Assembly (NCBI GenBank): GCA_023441055.1
Contig: JAEZQY010000031.1
Location: 186,001-250,000, forward strand
DNA length: 64,000 nt
Reading direction: 5' to 3'
From: Bacillota bacterium
GTDB taxonomy: Bacteria; Bacillota; Bacilli; Paenibacillales; UBA4045
Positions 43,416-52,175 of this stretch are shown piece by piece. Made by a program: the position numbers and the translations under genes. The stretch's first letter is position 1. The number at the start of each line of letters is the position of its first letter. The notes beneath the pieces are model-generated. The model was not told the DNA's origin. It did not search any database and saw only the letters and a program-made list of their open reading frames with translations.

Positions 43416-44021
43416 CTATCGGGGCTTATCCCATGATAATGAATATCGGTAATAGAAACGTCGCCGGAGCTTAACGCCTGGCAACAGCTCCTGAGCCGCT
43501 CTGCGAATCTCGCTTAATGACTCCTTAGGCTCTGCAATCCGAACTCCAATGTCTTGCATGCCTCCATGGAGCTTGTCCATGATTCGAATCGGCAGTACCG
43601 ATAATCCCGAGATTAGTAAATCCTTCATTGATTTATCCGCGGCCAGTCCAATAATTAACACTCGCCCGCCCGGAGCCAGTACTTCGCGAATTTGTAACAG
43701 CACAGCTTTCAACTCCATATGGTGCAAGGTTGCCACACATAGGACTGTATCATAACGTTCCTCTGGCGAAGGAATTGGCATATCTAGGAAGTCCCCAGCT
43801 ACTAGGGTAACGTTCGTCAGATCTGCTAGCCGACTCTGTGCCCGGCTTATCGCCTTCGGATCAGCATCTATTCCGGCAACATACTGAACGTAAGGCGCTA
43901 GTCGATGGATGAGTAAGCCATCCCCGCATCCAATGTCGAGCACTCGTCCGCCTCGCAGCTTGGCATCTGCCACAAGCCACTCATGAAAGGCTGTATTATG
44001 ATTCCAATAATTGTCCATCAT
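43416..44021 (-). CDS. Class I SAM-dependent methyltransferase
   Basis: A 201-residue methyltransferase with motif I VLDIGCGDGLL, the acidic motif II AGIDADPKA, motif post-I LVAGDFLDMPI and DTVLCVATLHHM. The C-terminal half (DIGVRIAEPKESLSEIRRAA) fits small-molecule methyltransferases of the UbiE/COQ5-like group. The start ATG is preceded by AAGGAG at a rather long distance. It lies 11 bases upstream of the VOC gene on the same strand, so they form a pair. The substrate is unknown. Confidence 0.87.
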   Translation of the reverse strand: MMDNYWNHNTAFHEWLVADAKLRGGRVLDIGCGDGLLIHRLAPYVQYVAGIDADPKAISRAQSRLADLTNVTLVAGDFLDMPIPSPEERYDTVLCVATLHHMELKAVLLQIREVLAPGGRVLIIGLAADKSMKDLLISGLSVLPIRIMDKLHGGMQDIGVRIAEPKESLSEIRRAAQELLPGVKLRRRFYYRYSLSWDKPR

Positions 44022-44060
44022 GGCTTCTTGTAATCTCCTTCAACGCTGGATCGCATTCTT

Positions 44061-44723
44061 CTAGAGTATATTGGCCAAGTCTCTTAATCGGTTAATGCGA
44101 TAGTTAGGTTGAACGGTAACTTCTTCATTCCACGGCTGATTAACTTCTAACCATATCGTATTCATCCCTGCTTTACCCGCTTCCTCAATATCATTCACAG
44201 GATGATCCCCAATATAGACGCATTGGGATGCAGCTACATTCATTCGTTCTAAAGCCATCTCGAATATACGAGCATGTGGTTTCTTAATACCAACTTCCTC
44301 CGATACAAGAATGATATCGAAGAAATTTCGAATGCCGAGTTGATCGATCTTCCCGTATTGTATGGAGGTTCTGCCATTAGTAATTAACCCTACCTTATAG
44401 GTTTTACGCACATATTGAATCATTTCAATTGCATGATCCATGATGCAGGCATTCTTCACGTAGTGTAAGGAGTAATAATCTAGCAACTCATTTCGCTCAG
44501 GCCTTTCATGCCAAGGAAGCTCTTCAAGTAGTTCATCGAACAACGCGCGCTTGTCCTTATAACCATCCTGATCAAGATCAATGATTCGATCAATGATAGG
44601 CTCAATATTCTGGATGTGACGGAAATAATGCGCAACCAATGCTGCCGTGAATTGATAGAATGTTGACGTCCTATCAAGCAGTGTGTTGTCTAAATCGAAG
44701 ATTACTGCTTTGAGATTATTCAT
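44061..44723 (-). CDS. HAD-superfamily hydrolase (YjjG/phosphoglycolate-phosphatase-like)
   Basis: A 220-residue phosphatase with all four HAD motifs: AVIFDLDNTLLD (nucleophile and general acid), GLITNGRTS, GIKKPHARIF (Lys) and YIGDHPVNDIEEA. A helical type-1 cap lies at about 20-90. Such enzymes dephosphorylate small metabolites. The ATG at 44723 has GGAGG 5 bases before it; a GTG four codons earlier overlaps that site and is unlikely. Confidence 0.9.
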   Translation of the reverse strand: MNNLKAVIFDLDNTLLDRTSTFYQFTAALVAHYFRHIQNIEPIIDRIIDLDQDGYKDKRALFDELLEELPWHERPERNELLDYYSLHYVKNACIMDHAIEMIQYVRKTYKVGLITNGRTSIQYGKIDQLGIRNFFDIILVSEEVGIKKPHARIFEMALERMNVAASQCVYIGDHPVNDIEEAGKAGMNTIWLEVNQPWNEEVTVQPNYRINRLRDLANIL

Positions 44724-44750
44724 GATTTCCTCCACATGTTCCGTCTTAAA

Positions 44751-45185
44751 CTAGAAGTCCTCTTTTATCTCATCTACTAGATCCCAAATCGACCACGCTG
44801 CCTCTAATAAGTTTCCTTGGTTATCTCTGAAATAAAAATACTTGGCTTCTCCAGATCCAAGCGTATGTAACTCCTCAACTGCAACTCCCTTATTCCTCAG
44901 ATCGGCATGTGTCGATTCGATATCGGTACAATTGATAGCCATTATTGGAAAGGGCTGACCATTGCGAATTATCTCTAGCCTATTAGTATCCTCAGTTTCG
45001 ATTAACAGTAATGCTATTGCATGTTTATGTGGGTGATGTAGAACAGCTAAATAAGAACCTCGATCCTGGAATTTATTCATCAGTTTAAAATCCAAATGGG
45101 TCGTATACCATGCTATCGACTCGTCAATATTTGAAGTCGGGACATAGACATACCCAATTCGTGTAAATGAAAACTTATCATTCAT
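44751..45185 (-). CDS. VOC-superfamily protein (glyoxalase-like)
   Basis: A 144-residue VOC protein with two repeats: RIGYVYVPTSNIDESIAWYT and KYFYFRDNQGNLLEAA. His in HHPHKHAIALLLIE and the terminal Glu are possible metal ligands. ATG 45185 is chosen because GGAG lies 8 bases before it; nine codons upstream an in-frame ATG overlaps the next gene. It follows the PH-domain gene by 23 bases. Confidence 0.85.
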   Translation of the reverse strand: MNDKFSFTRIGYVYVPTSNIDESIAWYTTHLDFKLMNKFQDRGSYLAVLHHPHKHAIALLLIETEDTNRLEIIRNGQPFPIMAINCTDIESTHADLRNKGVAVEELHTLGSGEAKYFYFRDNQGNLLEAAWSIWDLVDEIKEDF

Positions 45186-45208
45186 AACCAACACTCCTCG
45201 ATTCGATT

Positions 45209-45637
45209 TCAACGTGATTCGATCTTCAAATTAGGACAGCGTATTGTTAATTGATTCAAGAATTCCTCTTCTTCTAATGGTGATACATGGACAAAATCAT
45301 ATTTACCATATAAAATTTCCAATCTACGGCTTGACGTAGCCGCACTAGCCAATACGGATACAGTTGGTCTAACTGTGTGAATGCTCTTGAGGGGGATTGT
45401 CTGCCTGATCGGTCCACTTCGAATATAGAGATTATCTTCTTGTATTTCATAATACGTATTGATCCATAGCCATGTAGAGAGGCCCGCGAACGTGAAGCAT
45501 AATATAAAAATGATCGTTCCCCCAACTATCCCGGCCCCTTCGAAAAGTATTGGCGTGAGACCACTTGCACACAGCACAACAATGCATGACCACATAACAA
45601 TGGATAACCACAGATCTCTTCTAGGTTGAAACCTCAT
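45209..45637 (-). CDS. Membrane protein with bacterial PH domain
   Basis: A 142-residue protein: two membrane helices (about 10-30 and 35-58) followed by a bacterial pleckstrin-homology-like domain (YYEIQEDNLYIRSGPIRQTI through VHVSPLEEEEFLNQL). This layout is common in Bacillus and Paenibacillus small membrane proteins of unknown function. AGAGGAG lies before the ATG. The next gene downstream starts 23 bases away. Confidence 0.82.
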   Translation of the reverse strand: MRFQPRRDLWLSIVMWSCIVVLCASGLTPILFEGAGIVGGTIIFILCFTFAGLSTWLWINTYYEIQEDNLYIRSGPIRQTIPLKSIHTVRPTVSVLASAATSSRRLEILYGKYDFVHVSPLEEEEFLNQLTIRCPNLKIESR

Positions 45638-45689
45638 TGATCTTCTCCTCTTATCTTCGCATAGATGAAAGTGTCATAATTTTCTAGCA

Positions 45690-46070
45690 TTAATCATTTT
45701 CAACTTTGTATAGCACATACTTGCCTGTCCACATTTGACTTTCAGCAATCTTAATCGAATTGGAGCTGTCTTGGAATATATAACCTGAACCAAGTTGTTC
45801 TTGGAATAGCCAGTTTCTCTGTTCTGCCTCCTTTACGAGAGCCTTACTGCCATTAAGTTGATTCCCCTTGAACCCGTACCAATTGTAGCTTTCGGCTTCA
45901 TATAGCATTACTAGATCCTGATTGCTCTTATTTAGAAGACTTACCGCCTCACGCTTAGAAATACCCTCTATTGGTAATGACGGATAATAACTCTTGCTTA
46001 AGAACACGACGAATGCTCCAATAACCATTATCAAAACAAATGAAAGCAATATTTTTAATTGGGTTTTCAT
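45690..46070 (-). CDS. Hypothetical exported or membrane-anchored protein
   Basis: A 126-residue protein with a single N-terminal membrane helix (LKILLSFVLIMVIGAFVVFL) and a polar exported part of about 95 residues. I recognise no family. There is no lipobox Cys. AGGTGAAATC precedes the ATG. It sits alone between the PH-domain and Nudix genes. Confidence 0.7.
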   Translation of the reverse strand: MKTQLKILLSFVLIMVIGAFVVFLSKSYYPSLPIEGISKREAVSLLNKSNQDLVMLYEAESYNWYGFKGNQLNGSKALVKEAEQRNWLFQEQLGSGYIFQDSSNSIKIAESQMWTGKYVLYKVEND

Positions 46071-46113
46071 GATTTCACCTACTCTTATCGTTTGACCGTA
46101 CCATATGTAATTT

Positions 46114-46566
46114 TTATTCGGAAATATATTTCGCCTTCGTTAATATCTGATAAGCCATTTCATTTAACTCTTGTATGGGTTCATTCAAATTATAGTACTT
46201 CAGTTCAAGTCCTTCGTCATCATTGATCGTTGGCTTACCCAAGTAATTTCTTGTCTCGAATACAGCAACTAGATTATAGATCTCATCACCATGAGGGTAC
46301 TGATAATACATGTCTTGACCAGAGAGCATACATATAAACTTCAAGTCATTCGACTTCAACCCAGCTTCTTCAAACAACTCCCTCTCTGCCGCTTCTTCTA
46401 ACGATTCCTTTAATTCCAATGCCCCTCCAATCACTCCCCAATCTCCTGTATCGCTTCTTTTCTGTAAGAGGATTTGATTCTTATCATTTATAACGATCAC
46501 ACTGACTCCAGCCATGATAATTGGCCGCGTCCCAATGAGTGATCTTAATTCTTGGATGTATCCCAT
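46114..46566 (-). CDS. Nudix hydrolase
   Basis: A 150-residue pyrophosphatase. The Nudix box is intact (GGALELKESLEEAAERELFE followed by EAG), preceded by VIVINDKNQILLQKRSDTGDW. Members hydrolyse nucleoside diphosphate derivatives; the substrate is not predictable, and similar Paenibacillus proteins are annotated only as NUDIX. GGAGG lies 5 bases before the ATG. It has no close operon partner. Confidence 0.9.
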   Translation of the reverse strand: MGYIQELRSLIGTRPIIMAGVSVIVINDKNQILLQKRSDTGDWGVIGGALELKESLEEAAERELFEEAGLKSNDLKFICMLSGQDMYYQYPHGDEIYNLVAVFETRNYLGKPTINDDEGLELKYYNLNEPIQELNEMAYQILTKAKYISE

Positions 46567-46596
46567 GTTAGCCTCCTATTGACACTTACGTTACTT

Positions 46597-47067
46597 TTAT
46601 TCAGCAATACTTCTAGCTACGATATTTGCTTCTTCTCTATCCTTAGCTGGTCCTGATATATAGCCTTCGTTTAGTTCATATCTAACATTGATATCGTCTA
46701 ACTGTAACCATATTCGCTCTAAGTTAATCGAAGCCATAACAGATCCTACGGATTGAAGTCTTTGGTTTCCATCCTCTATTTTCGTTAGTATCTGAAATAA
46801 ACGATCTTCGTCTCTTTTCAGATTAATTTCATAAATCAAATCATGATCAACGATCAACTTCCCAGTTAAGGAGTCTTTACCGAACAATCGATTATGCTGG
46901 TCACCAATTATCGATACTGTTGTTTGTTTTTCAAACTCAGTCCCTGGTGAATAAATGGTGCTGTCTATCGATATTTCTATATGCTTAGGTCGGCTATAAT
47001 GGATTGTCAAATAAATAGCTGCCACGAGAGCAATGCAACTTATTGCAATCCAGACCCTTCTCTTCAC
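46597..47067 (-). CDS. Hypothetical membrane-anchored protein
   Basis: A 156-residue protein with an N-terminal anchor (VWIAISCIALVAAIYLTIHY) and an exported alpha/beta domain. No family is recognised. The start is GTG 47067, which overlaps the stop of the upstream MmcQ/YjbR gene in a GTGA arrangement, so translation is coupled and the two are an operon. Confidence 0.72.
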   Translation of the reverse strand: MKRRVWIAISCIALVAAIYLTIHYSRPKHIEISIDSTIYSPGTEFEKQTTVSIIGDQHNRLFGKDSLTGKLIVDHDLIYEINLKRDEDRLFQILTKIEDGNQRLQSVGSVMASINLERIWLQLDDINVRYELNEGYISGPAKDREEANIVARSIAE

Positions 47068-47414
47068 TGTATCACTCTCTTCTTAGGAGCTCTATTTAGA
47101 TATGCCTCTTTAATGATTCCAGAGATTTCTGCCCATTCTGCAGCACGGTCAAGTCTCATACCAATCCAGCCTAGATGCCCCACATAAGGAGGTCTAAAGT
47201 AGACTTCTGAATTGGTCTCAATCAATAATTCTTGAACGCCGGGTGGTGAAGAACACCATAAGGCAATTCTACCATCTCCATGATGGTTCACCCGATATTG
47301 TACAAAGGAATGCTTATCATTAATAAAAAAAGTAGGCGCACCATGGCTTAATCGTTCACTTGTGCCAGGGAACTCAAGACAATAGCTTTGTATTTTTGTG
47401 AAGAGATCGTTCAT
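47064..47414 (-). CDS. MmcQ/YjbR-like protein
   Basis: A 116-residue protein resembling the MmcQ/YjbR (CyaY-like fold) family through CLEFPGTSERLSHGAPTFFI, the YRVNHHGDGRIALWC strand and the VGHLGWIGMRLD block. These proteins are thought to bind DNA or small molecules, but no function is proven. ATG 47414 is selected because GGAGGG lies 7 bases before it. It is the first gene of a two-gene unit with the anchored protein downstream. Confidence 0.82.
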   Translation of the reverse strand: MNDLFTKIQSYCLEFPGTSERLSHGAPTFFINDKHSFVQYRVNHHGDGRIALWCSSPPGVQELLIETNSEVYFRPPYVGHLGWIGMRLDRAAEWAEISGIIKEAYLNRAPKKRVIQ

Positions 47415-47523
47415 GTTCACCCCTCCGAAGAAATCGCTCACATTCGTTTTTTGGACAAACGACTTTTCCATTTCTATTCTTCATTAATTCAGCAATGGGT
47501 ATGCTGTTCCTCTCAATCCCTTT

Positions 47524-48108
47524 TTACTGTTGCATTGATCCGTTGGTAACACAATAATCATCTTTTAAAATCGAATACATTCGCTGATCAAGGAATTCCC
47601 CTTTTATTTTAAGTTGCTTTCTTAGGATTCCTTCAAGCTCCATTCCCAGTTTCTCCATTACTCGATACGATCCTAAATTGTTATAATTACATCTGGCTTC
47701 GATTCTGTTTATTCCAAGCTCTTGGAACCCATATGACAAGATTGGATGGGTTGCCTCAGTTATGATACCCTGGTTCCAGTACTTATTCGAGATCACGTAT
47801 CCTAGTTCAGCCTTAGAATGAGTTTGGTCCATTCGAATCAAGCCCGTTCTACCGATTAACCTACCAGTTGATTTATATACAATTCCCCAGTGATATTCCT
47901 CTGCTTGTTCATATCTTTGCATGATCTTCTCTAAGTACTCAATTGAATCATAGACTGTGATATGCCTTGCCCATGTAGTTTGAGCTGTAACAATTGGGTC
48001 AGAGGCAAATTCATAATAATCACCTGCATCGGCGGGCGTTAACCTCCTGAGTAGTAGTCGATCTGTTTCAAATTGTGGTGATTCAGTGAACAACTTTTGA
48101 ACATCCAT
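47524..48108 (-). CDS. GNAT-family acetyltransferase (RimJ/RimL type)
   Basis: A 194-residue acetyltransferase of the ribosomal-protein-acetylase-like branch. It begins FETDRLLLRRLTPADAGDYY, has the ELGYVISNKYWNQGIITEAT acetyl-CoA region and ends GSYRVMEKLGMELEGILRKQ. Substrates are unknown. AAGGA lies 9 bases before the ATG. Confidence 0.88.
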   Translation of the reverse strand: MDVQKLFTESPQFETDRLLLRRLTPADAGDYYEFASDPIVTAQTTWARHITVYDSIEYLEKIMQRYEQAEEYHWGIVYKSTGRLIGRTGLIRMDQTHSKAELGYVISNKYWNQGIITEATHPILSYGFQELGINRIEARCNYNNLGSYRVMEKLGMELEGILRKQLKIKGEFLDQRMYSILKDDYCVTNGSMQQ

Positions 48109-48134
48109 GTTTCATCATCCTTATCCAAAATTTA

Positions 48135-48161
48135 CAGATCGTTCAGATCGATCAGATCGCC
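48135..48161. repeat. Three tandem 9-bp repeats CAGATCGNN
   Basis: CAGATCGTT, CAGATCGAT and CAGATCGCC follow one another at 48135, 48144 and 48153 between the GNAT gene start and the next gene's end. Too short to classify; it may be a polymorphic spacer or part of the GNAT promoter region. Confidence 0.7.
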
Positions 48162-48171
48162 CCGTATCGGT

Positions 48172-48636
48172 TCATCGATTCAGTAGATAACTGATCAGCC
48201 AAATAAAAAATGATAAAGATAAGAATAGTAAGCAGGTGTTCCAATTGTAAAACTGATTGTTAATATGTATGGAAAATCCTGTTGTTATACTATTGATGTA
48301 CTCCCAGTCGACACTACCATACTGTTCTGCATATACTTGTGCCAAAAATTCTCGATAATTTCTGTAGCTTATGATTTGGTAATATACCCCTATGGTAAAG
48401 TGGATTATTACGATAAGTACCATCATAAAAATGGTTCGGATATTGAATCTTTTATCTTTTAACAAGTAAAACCAATGGATGACCAGAATTATAAAACAAA
48501 TTAGTAACGGTACTGATAGTAGAATAGCTGGATTACCATTGCCTGAGCTATGTCCCGGAGTGGTAGTCATTTCATTGCCCAAGAAGAAGATCAGAAATAT
48601 GACAGCTAGATTGATTGCAATATATATTTTTTTCAT
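48172..48636 (-). CDS. Hypothetical four-helix membrane protein
   Basis: A 154-residue protein with four hydrophobic segments near residues 3-19, 38-57, 70-90 and 133-152. No family is recognised. I prefer ATG 48636 (MKKIYIAIN) because a GGGG run lies 6 bases before it; the ATG four codons earlier lacks a site. It is AT-rich like its neighbours. Confidence 0.68.
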   Translation of the reverse strand: MKKIYIAINLAVIFLIFFLGNEMTTTPGHSSGNGNPAILLSVPLLICFIILVIHWFYLLKDKRFNIRTIFMMVLIVIIHFTIGVYYQIISYRNYREFLAQVYAEQYGSVDWEYINSITTGFSIHINNQFYNWNTCLLFLSLSFFIWLISYLLNR

Positions 48637-48739
48637 CCAATTCCCCATAATTGTTTCAGTTATTAATACTTCCTAGGTGGAGAGCCCTAATACTGCTATT
48701 GTCCATACGATTATTGCAAACAAGAAACCACTGTGGCTT

Positions 48740-49777
48740 CTACCTCTGAGAAGAGAGCGTAAGGCCGATCTCTTTCGTCTCGTCATCCCAGGAGACATCA
48801 AAACCAAGCTCTTCAGCAATGAAACGGAATGGCAGCATCGTGCGGTTGCCGGCTATGAACGGGGCACTATCCAGAATCCGTTCTTCTCCATTTACGACAA
48901 CCTTATCACTTCCGATCGTCATCTCTATCTGGACATGAGCCGTGCTCACCCACACTTGGTTCGTGCTGCTATGCCAATGAGCGACTCCACCGACAGCCTC
49001 CGTTAAGAATCGGACCGGCAGATAAGCTCGACCTTCGCGCAACACTGGAGTCGTTCCATACTCGGGATCGATCTTGAATGTCTCGCCGTTCAGTGTAAAC
49101 GTCTGTTTATCAATTTGGAGTAATAACCGGCTCTCCGTGGAGAACGGATTGATCACTTTCTTATCACTATAGAGCACCATATAATCAATGATGATTTCCG
49201 CTGCTTCCGGACGCATATCCATGTTCAAACGTTCATCGAAGGCGACCGCTGCAGCTATCTTCCATACTTCCTCCCATGAAGACGATAACATCGGGTTTTG
49301 AGACTTGACGATCGCATGGATCAGCGCTGCAGTAAAGCTATCCTTCATATTCTGCTTGGCGCTTCTCAGCAATTCCTCCGCACTTTCCGTATCAAAGTAA
49401 TCATCCATTGCATATAAATACCCGATGACAAATAGCTCATCTCCACGCAGCGAAGACAAATCAAGTTCCGAAAAAGTCTTACCATAAGCAAGTCTTACAT
49501 AAGTGTCGACCTTTCCTTCCGGATCATCCTTCCAGCCGATCGCATTAATGACAGCGGCCCGGATATCCAGTGGTGCAGCTTCCTGTGCTAAGTACTCAGC
49601 TAGTTCCTGTGTTATCACACCAGCTTCATCCGCTTCTTGAACGATCGGCTCATCCAGATATGCCTTGTAGAAATCAGTTGAAGTGATCGGTGAGTCTGCA
49701 AACGCCGATTGGATCGGCACCAAGATGAAAACAATCGCAAACATGATAATCATGCAGATAACGGTTCTATTCCTCAT
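48740..49777 (-). CDS. Secreted protein with copper-amine-oxidase N-like (stalk) domain
   Basis: A 345-residue exported protein. A signal peptide (ICMIIMFAIVFILVPIQSAF, cleaved after AFA) is followed by a helical region of about 160 residues. A C-terminal stalk domain (PF07833-type) follows: AYLPVRFLTEAVGG and RTMLPFRFIAEELGFDVSWD are the paired hallmarks. Such domains are very frequent in Paenibacillus surface proteins. The helical part contains DIRAAVINAIGW, which resembles no named domain to me. GGAGG is about 10 bases before the ATG. Confidence 0.85.
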   Translation of the reverse strand: MRNRTVICMIIMFAIVFILVPIQSAFADSPITSTDFYKAYLDEPIVQEADEAGVITQELAEYLAQEAAPLDIRAAVINAIGWKDDPEGKVDTYVRLAYGKTFSELDLSSLRGDELFVIGYLYAMDDYFDTESAEELLRSAKQNMKDSFTAALIHAIVKSQNPMLSSSWEEVWKIAAAVAFDERLNMDMRPEAAEIIIDYMVLYSDKKVINPFSTESRLLLQIDKQTFTLNGETFKIDPEYGTTPVLREGRAYLPVRFLTEAVGGVAHWHSSTNQVWVSTAHVQIEMTIGSDKVVVNGEERILDSAPFIAGNRTMLPFRFIAEELGFDVSWDDETKEIGLTLSSQR

Positions 49778-49795
49778 TCACTATACTCCTCCTTT

Positions 49796-50167
49796 TTAAT
49801 TCCTAGCATTCTGTATTTTAATAGATACTGGATAATTGGTTAGCATGGTTAAGGTTATTTCGATTTCTTGTTCTGGTTCCAATACTTCTCTAACTTCTCT
49901 TTTGAAAATCTTATATCTTTTTGATTCTCTCTTATCCGTAATTATAGTAATTATTCTTCCTTTTATATTTAAAATCTTACCTTTCACAATTTTCTCTTTT
50001 TTCGTAATCAAGTCGAATAACAGTGCACTGATCACAACCGTAAAGCCGATAAGAGAAACGATAAATATTGGCAATAGTATAGGTGGTCTGTGAACTTGAA
50101 TGTGAATGAAGGTTTGAATAACGGCTACAGCCATTCCCAAAAGACAGCTAATCAAGAAAACGATCAT
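49796..50167 (-). CDS. Hypothetical membrane protein
   Basis: A 123-residue protein with two hydrophobic segments (1-20 and 30-52) and a charged beta-rich tail that ends with TLTMLTNYPVSIKIQN. No family is recognised. The ATG at 50167 lacks a ribosome-binding site. A good GGGGAG lies 9 bases before an in-frame ATC (50191), which would add eight codons; initiation at a non-standard codon is possible but unproven. Confidence 0.6.
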   Translation of the reverse strand: MIVFLISCLLGMAVAVIQTFIHIQVHRPPILLPIFIVSLIGFTVVISALLFDLITKKEKIVKGKILNIKGRIITIITDKRESKRYKIFKREVREVLEPEQEIEITLTMLTNYPVSIKIQNARN

Positions 50168-50334
50168 GGTTTTTCGGGGCTTTAAATCGATCGTTAATCA
50201 CTCCCCTGCATGTTTTAAACGTTTTCATTCCGATCTCTCCCTTTGTTCCAATTCGTTGTTTTACTCCAATTTCCTTTATTGTAAGTAAAGGCGTTAATTA
50301 TATCGAGCGTTTATTTTAAAATAATCCGAAAATC

Positions 50335-50380
50335 AAAAAAAAAGTGACGCAATAGTCGTGAAGACTCTTGATTCACTTTC
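50335..50380 (-). terminator. Intrinsic terminator of the MBL-fold gene
   Basis: On the minus strand AAAGTGA and TCACTTT close an outer stem around AGTC/GACT, followed by a run of ten T residues. It starts 21 bases after the gene's stop. The remaining spacer (50168-50334) is AT-rich and shows no further gene. Confidence 0.85.
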
Positions 50381-50400
50381 TTATAATCAGTGTCTGCGAT

Positions 50401-51258
50401 TTACACATAACGCCCATAATCAGGAATGGCGATTTGGTTAAATTCCTTCGCTAACTTCCCTAAACCATCTGTAAGTTCTTCACCTGACATTGGCTGACCA
50501 TGACCGGTCACTACAACAGTAGGCTTTAATGCTTCAAGCTTGTGAACGGAATTTCTCGCTGCATCCCAATCCGTGGTTAAGTATCTCGGTGGACCGTTGA
50601 TTTCCTTTTCCTGCATCACTACCTTATACAGCGATTCTTGTTTCACTGTGACGAAGGCATCTCCAACAATAAGAGCTCGGTCTTCATCCCTGAATAAGGA
50701 TATATGTCCGGGGGAATGTCCAGGTGTATGGATCCATCGCCAACCTGGCATATAGGGAACACTTCCGTCAGAGGGGAGTGGTTCAATGTGGTTTCCCAAA
50801 TCAACAGATTCATTAGGGAATAAAGGGGATATTTTGGCCACAAGTCCGCCTTCTACAGTTCCATCCGGTTCAGGATAATTCAACTGTCCAGTTAGGAAAG
50901 GAAGTTCCGCTTCATGCGCATATACTGGAATGTTCCATTGTTCAACTAATCTTACCACTGCTCCTACATGATCAAAGTGACCATGCGTTAGAATAATCGC
51001 TCTGGGCTTGCTATTCTTGCCAAATCGGTCTTCTACAGCCTCAACAATACGGTTAGCGGACTCCGGCATGCCCGTGTCAATTAATACCCAATCATTCGGA
51101 TTTTCTAGATGACCTACAAAACAGACATTTACAATTTGGTTCGTAAAATAATAGAGATCTGGGATAACCTCATGTCCTATCCCGCTCATTATCGAGGTCA
51201 TTGGTAAGTACTTGTTGTCCATTGCATCATACATGCCATCGCTCATGTTAGTATCCAT
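50401..51258 (-). CDS. MBL-fold metallohydrolase
   Basis: A 285-residue metallo-beta-lactamase-fold hydrolase. Metal ligands are in LTHGHFDHVGAV, HTPGHSPGHISLF and IVGDAFV, with VTGHGQPMSG near the end. This layout suits glyoxalase II-like or quorum-quenching-type hydrolases rather than true beta-lactamases. Activity is therefore unresolved. GAGGGGG is placed 5 bases before the ATG. It has its own terminator. Confidence 0.88.
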   Translation of the reverse strand: MDTNMSDGMYDAMDNKYLPMTSIMSGIGHEVIPDLYYFTNQIVNVCFVGHLENPNDWVLIDTGMPESANRIVEAVEDRFGKNSKPRAIILTHGHFDHVGAVVRLVEQWNIPVYAHEAELPFLTGQLNYPEPDGTVEGGLVAKISPLFPNESVDLGNHIEPLPSDGSVPYMPGWRWIHTPGHSPGHISLFRDEDRALIVGDAFVTVKQESLYKVVMQEKEINGPPRYLTTDWDAARNSVHKLEALKPTVVVTGHGQPMSGEELTDGLGKLAKEFNQIAIPDYGRYV

Positions 51259-51319
51259 ATGTACCCCCTCTTGCAGTGCTTCAAATTTAGTTAACAGAAC
51301 TATTATGAAGCGTTATCAC

Positions 51320-51646
51320 TTAATTTATGTAGCTGAACTTTCTTTTGAATATCCCGATGACTAATATGACGAATGCGACCGCAGCGATTAACTTATCAAT
51401 ATAGGAAATTAAAATGAATACTTCGCCAAGTGTTACTTCTGATCCTATATTTCGTTGATAATAATCAAAGAGACTATTCGTGTAGAACGGTAGTACATAC
51501 GAGTGTACCTGCGACAGGATCATGATTAGGAAAAAATAAAAACCCTCGGAGAATGATTTCTTCCTACTGATAACCATTCCCACAATCAAAGTTAATAAAA
51601 AGATCACACTTGCGAAAATTCCAAATGTATTAAGGAATACGAACAA
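51320..51646 (-). CDS. Small membrane protein, paralogue of the gene at 61186
   Basis: A 108-residue protein with three to four hydrophobic segments. It resembles the product at 61186-61515 along most of its length: KKSFSEGFYFFLIMILSQVH against KHSFTAGYYFFLILLVHTIS, then a VILVIGIFKR-type end in both. The family is unknown to me. The start is TTG 51646 with GGGAG 8 bases upstream. It lies 15 bases after the SRPBCC gene and may be its operon partner. Confidence 0.75.
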   Translation of the reverse strand: MFVFLNTFGIFASVIFLLTLIVGMVISRKKSFSEGFYFFLIMILSQVHSYVLPFYTNSLFDYYQRNIGSEVTLGEVFILISYIDKLIAAVAFVILVIGIFKRKFSYIN

Positions 51647-51661
51647 TTCATCAACTCCCTG

Positions 51662-52117
51662 TTATTTTCTCGGAGCTTTATCCTTAATCAGATTGAGTAC
51701 GATATTATGCTCGAGAAAAGCTTTTAGTCCACACAAAACTATGGTATATCCCCCCATTGCGTCCATACATTGATTTAAGACCTCATCGGAATTTCCTGCA
51801 AATCCGTAGTTTTCAATTGAAACGAATGTCTCATTATTATTTAATGCCGTAAATTCCCACTTAATTATAGTGCCATCGGATGATTCAACAAGAATTCGAC
51901 TGTCTCTCACAATCTCCTTCACAACAATCTCATCTGAGACACCATACATCTCCCATTCCCAAAGAATTCGTTTCCCAGTTTCTAACCGATCACTGCTTTT
52001 AGTAAACCAGAAGTTCGTTGTGATTTCTGGATTTATAAAGGCTTCAAAAACTTCTTCAACAGGTTTTCTAATGAGCATTTCAGATCTCACAACTGGTTTT
52101 TTGTTTATCATTTCCAT
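51662..52117 (-). CDS. SRPBCC (AHSA1/START-like) protein
   Basis: A 151-residue helix-grip protein: VRSEMLIRKPVEEVFEAFIN opens the fold, followed by a TTNFWFTKSSDRLETGKRIL strand pair and a C-terminal helix (GYTIVLCGLKAFLEHNIVLN). AHSA1-like proteins bind hydrophobic ligands or Hsp90-like partners; their bacterial roles are mostly unknown. GGGAG lies 6 bases before the ATG. Confidence 0.87.
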   Translation of the reverse strand: MEMINKKPVVRSEMLIRKPVEEVFEAFINPEITTNFWFTKSSDRLETGKRILWEWEMYGVSDEIVVKEIVRDSRILVESSDGTIIKWEFTALNNNETFVSIENYGFAGNSDEVLNQCMDAMGGYTIVLCGLKAFLEHNIVLNLIKDKAPRK

Positions 52118-52175
52118 GGTATACTCCCTTACACAAATTTATGTCACTTATCGCTTCAATGCCTCATTAGATTCA

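Noticed and set aside
48135..48161. CRISPR-like repeat
   Set aside because: Only three 9-bp units without spacers; far too short for a CRISPR array.
48677..49006. Plus-strand frame of 109 codons
   Set aside because: Antisense to the stalk-domain secreted protein; no family features.
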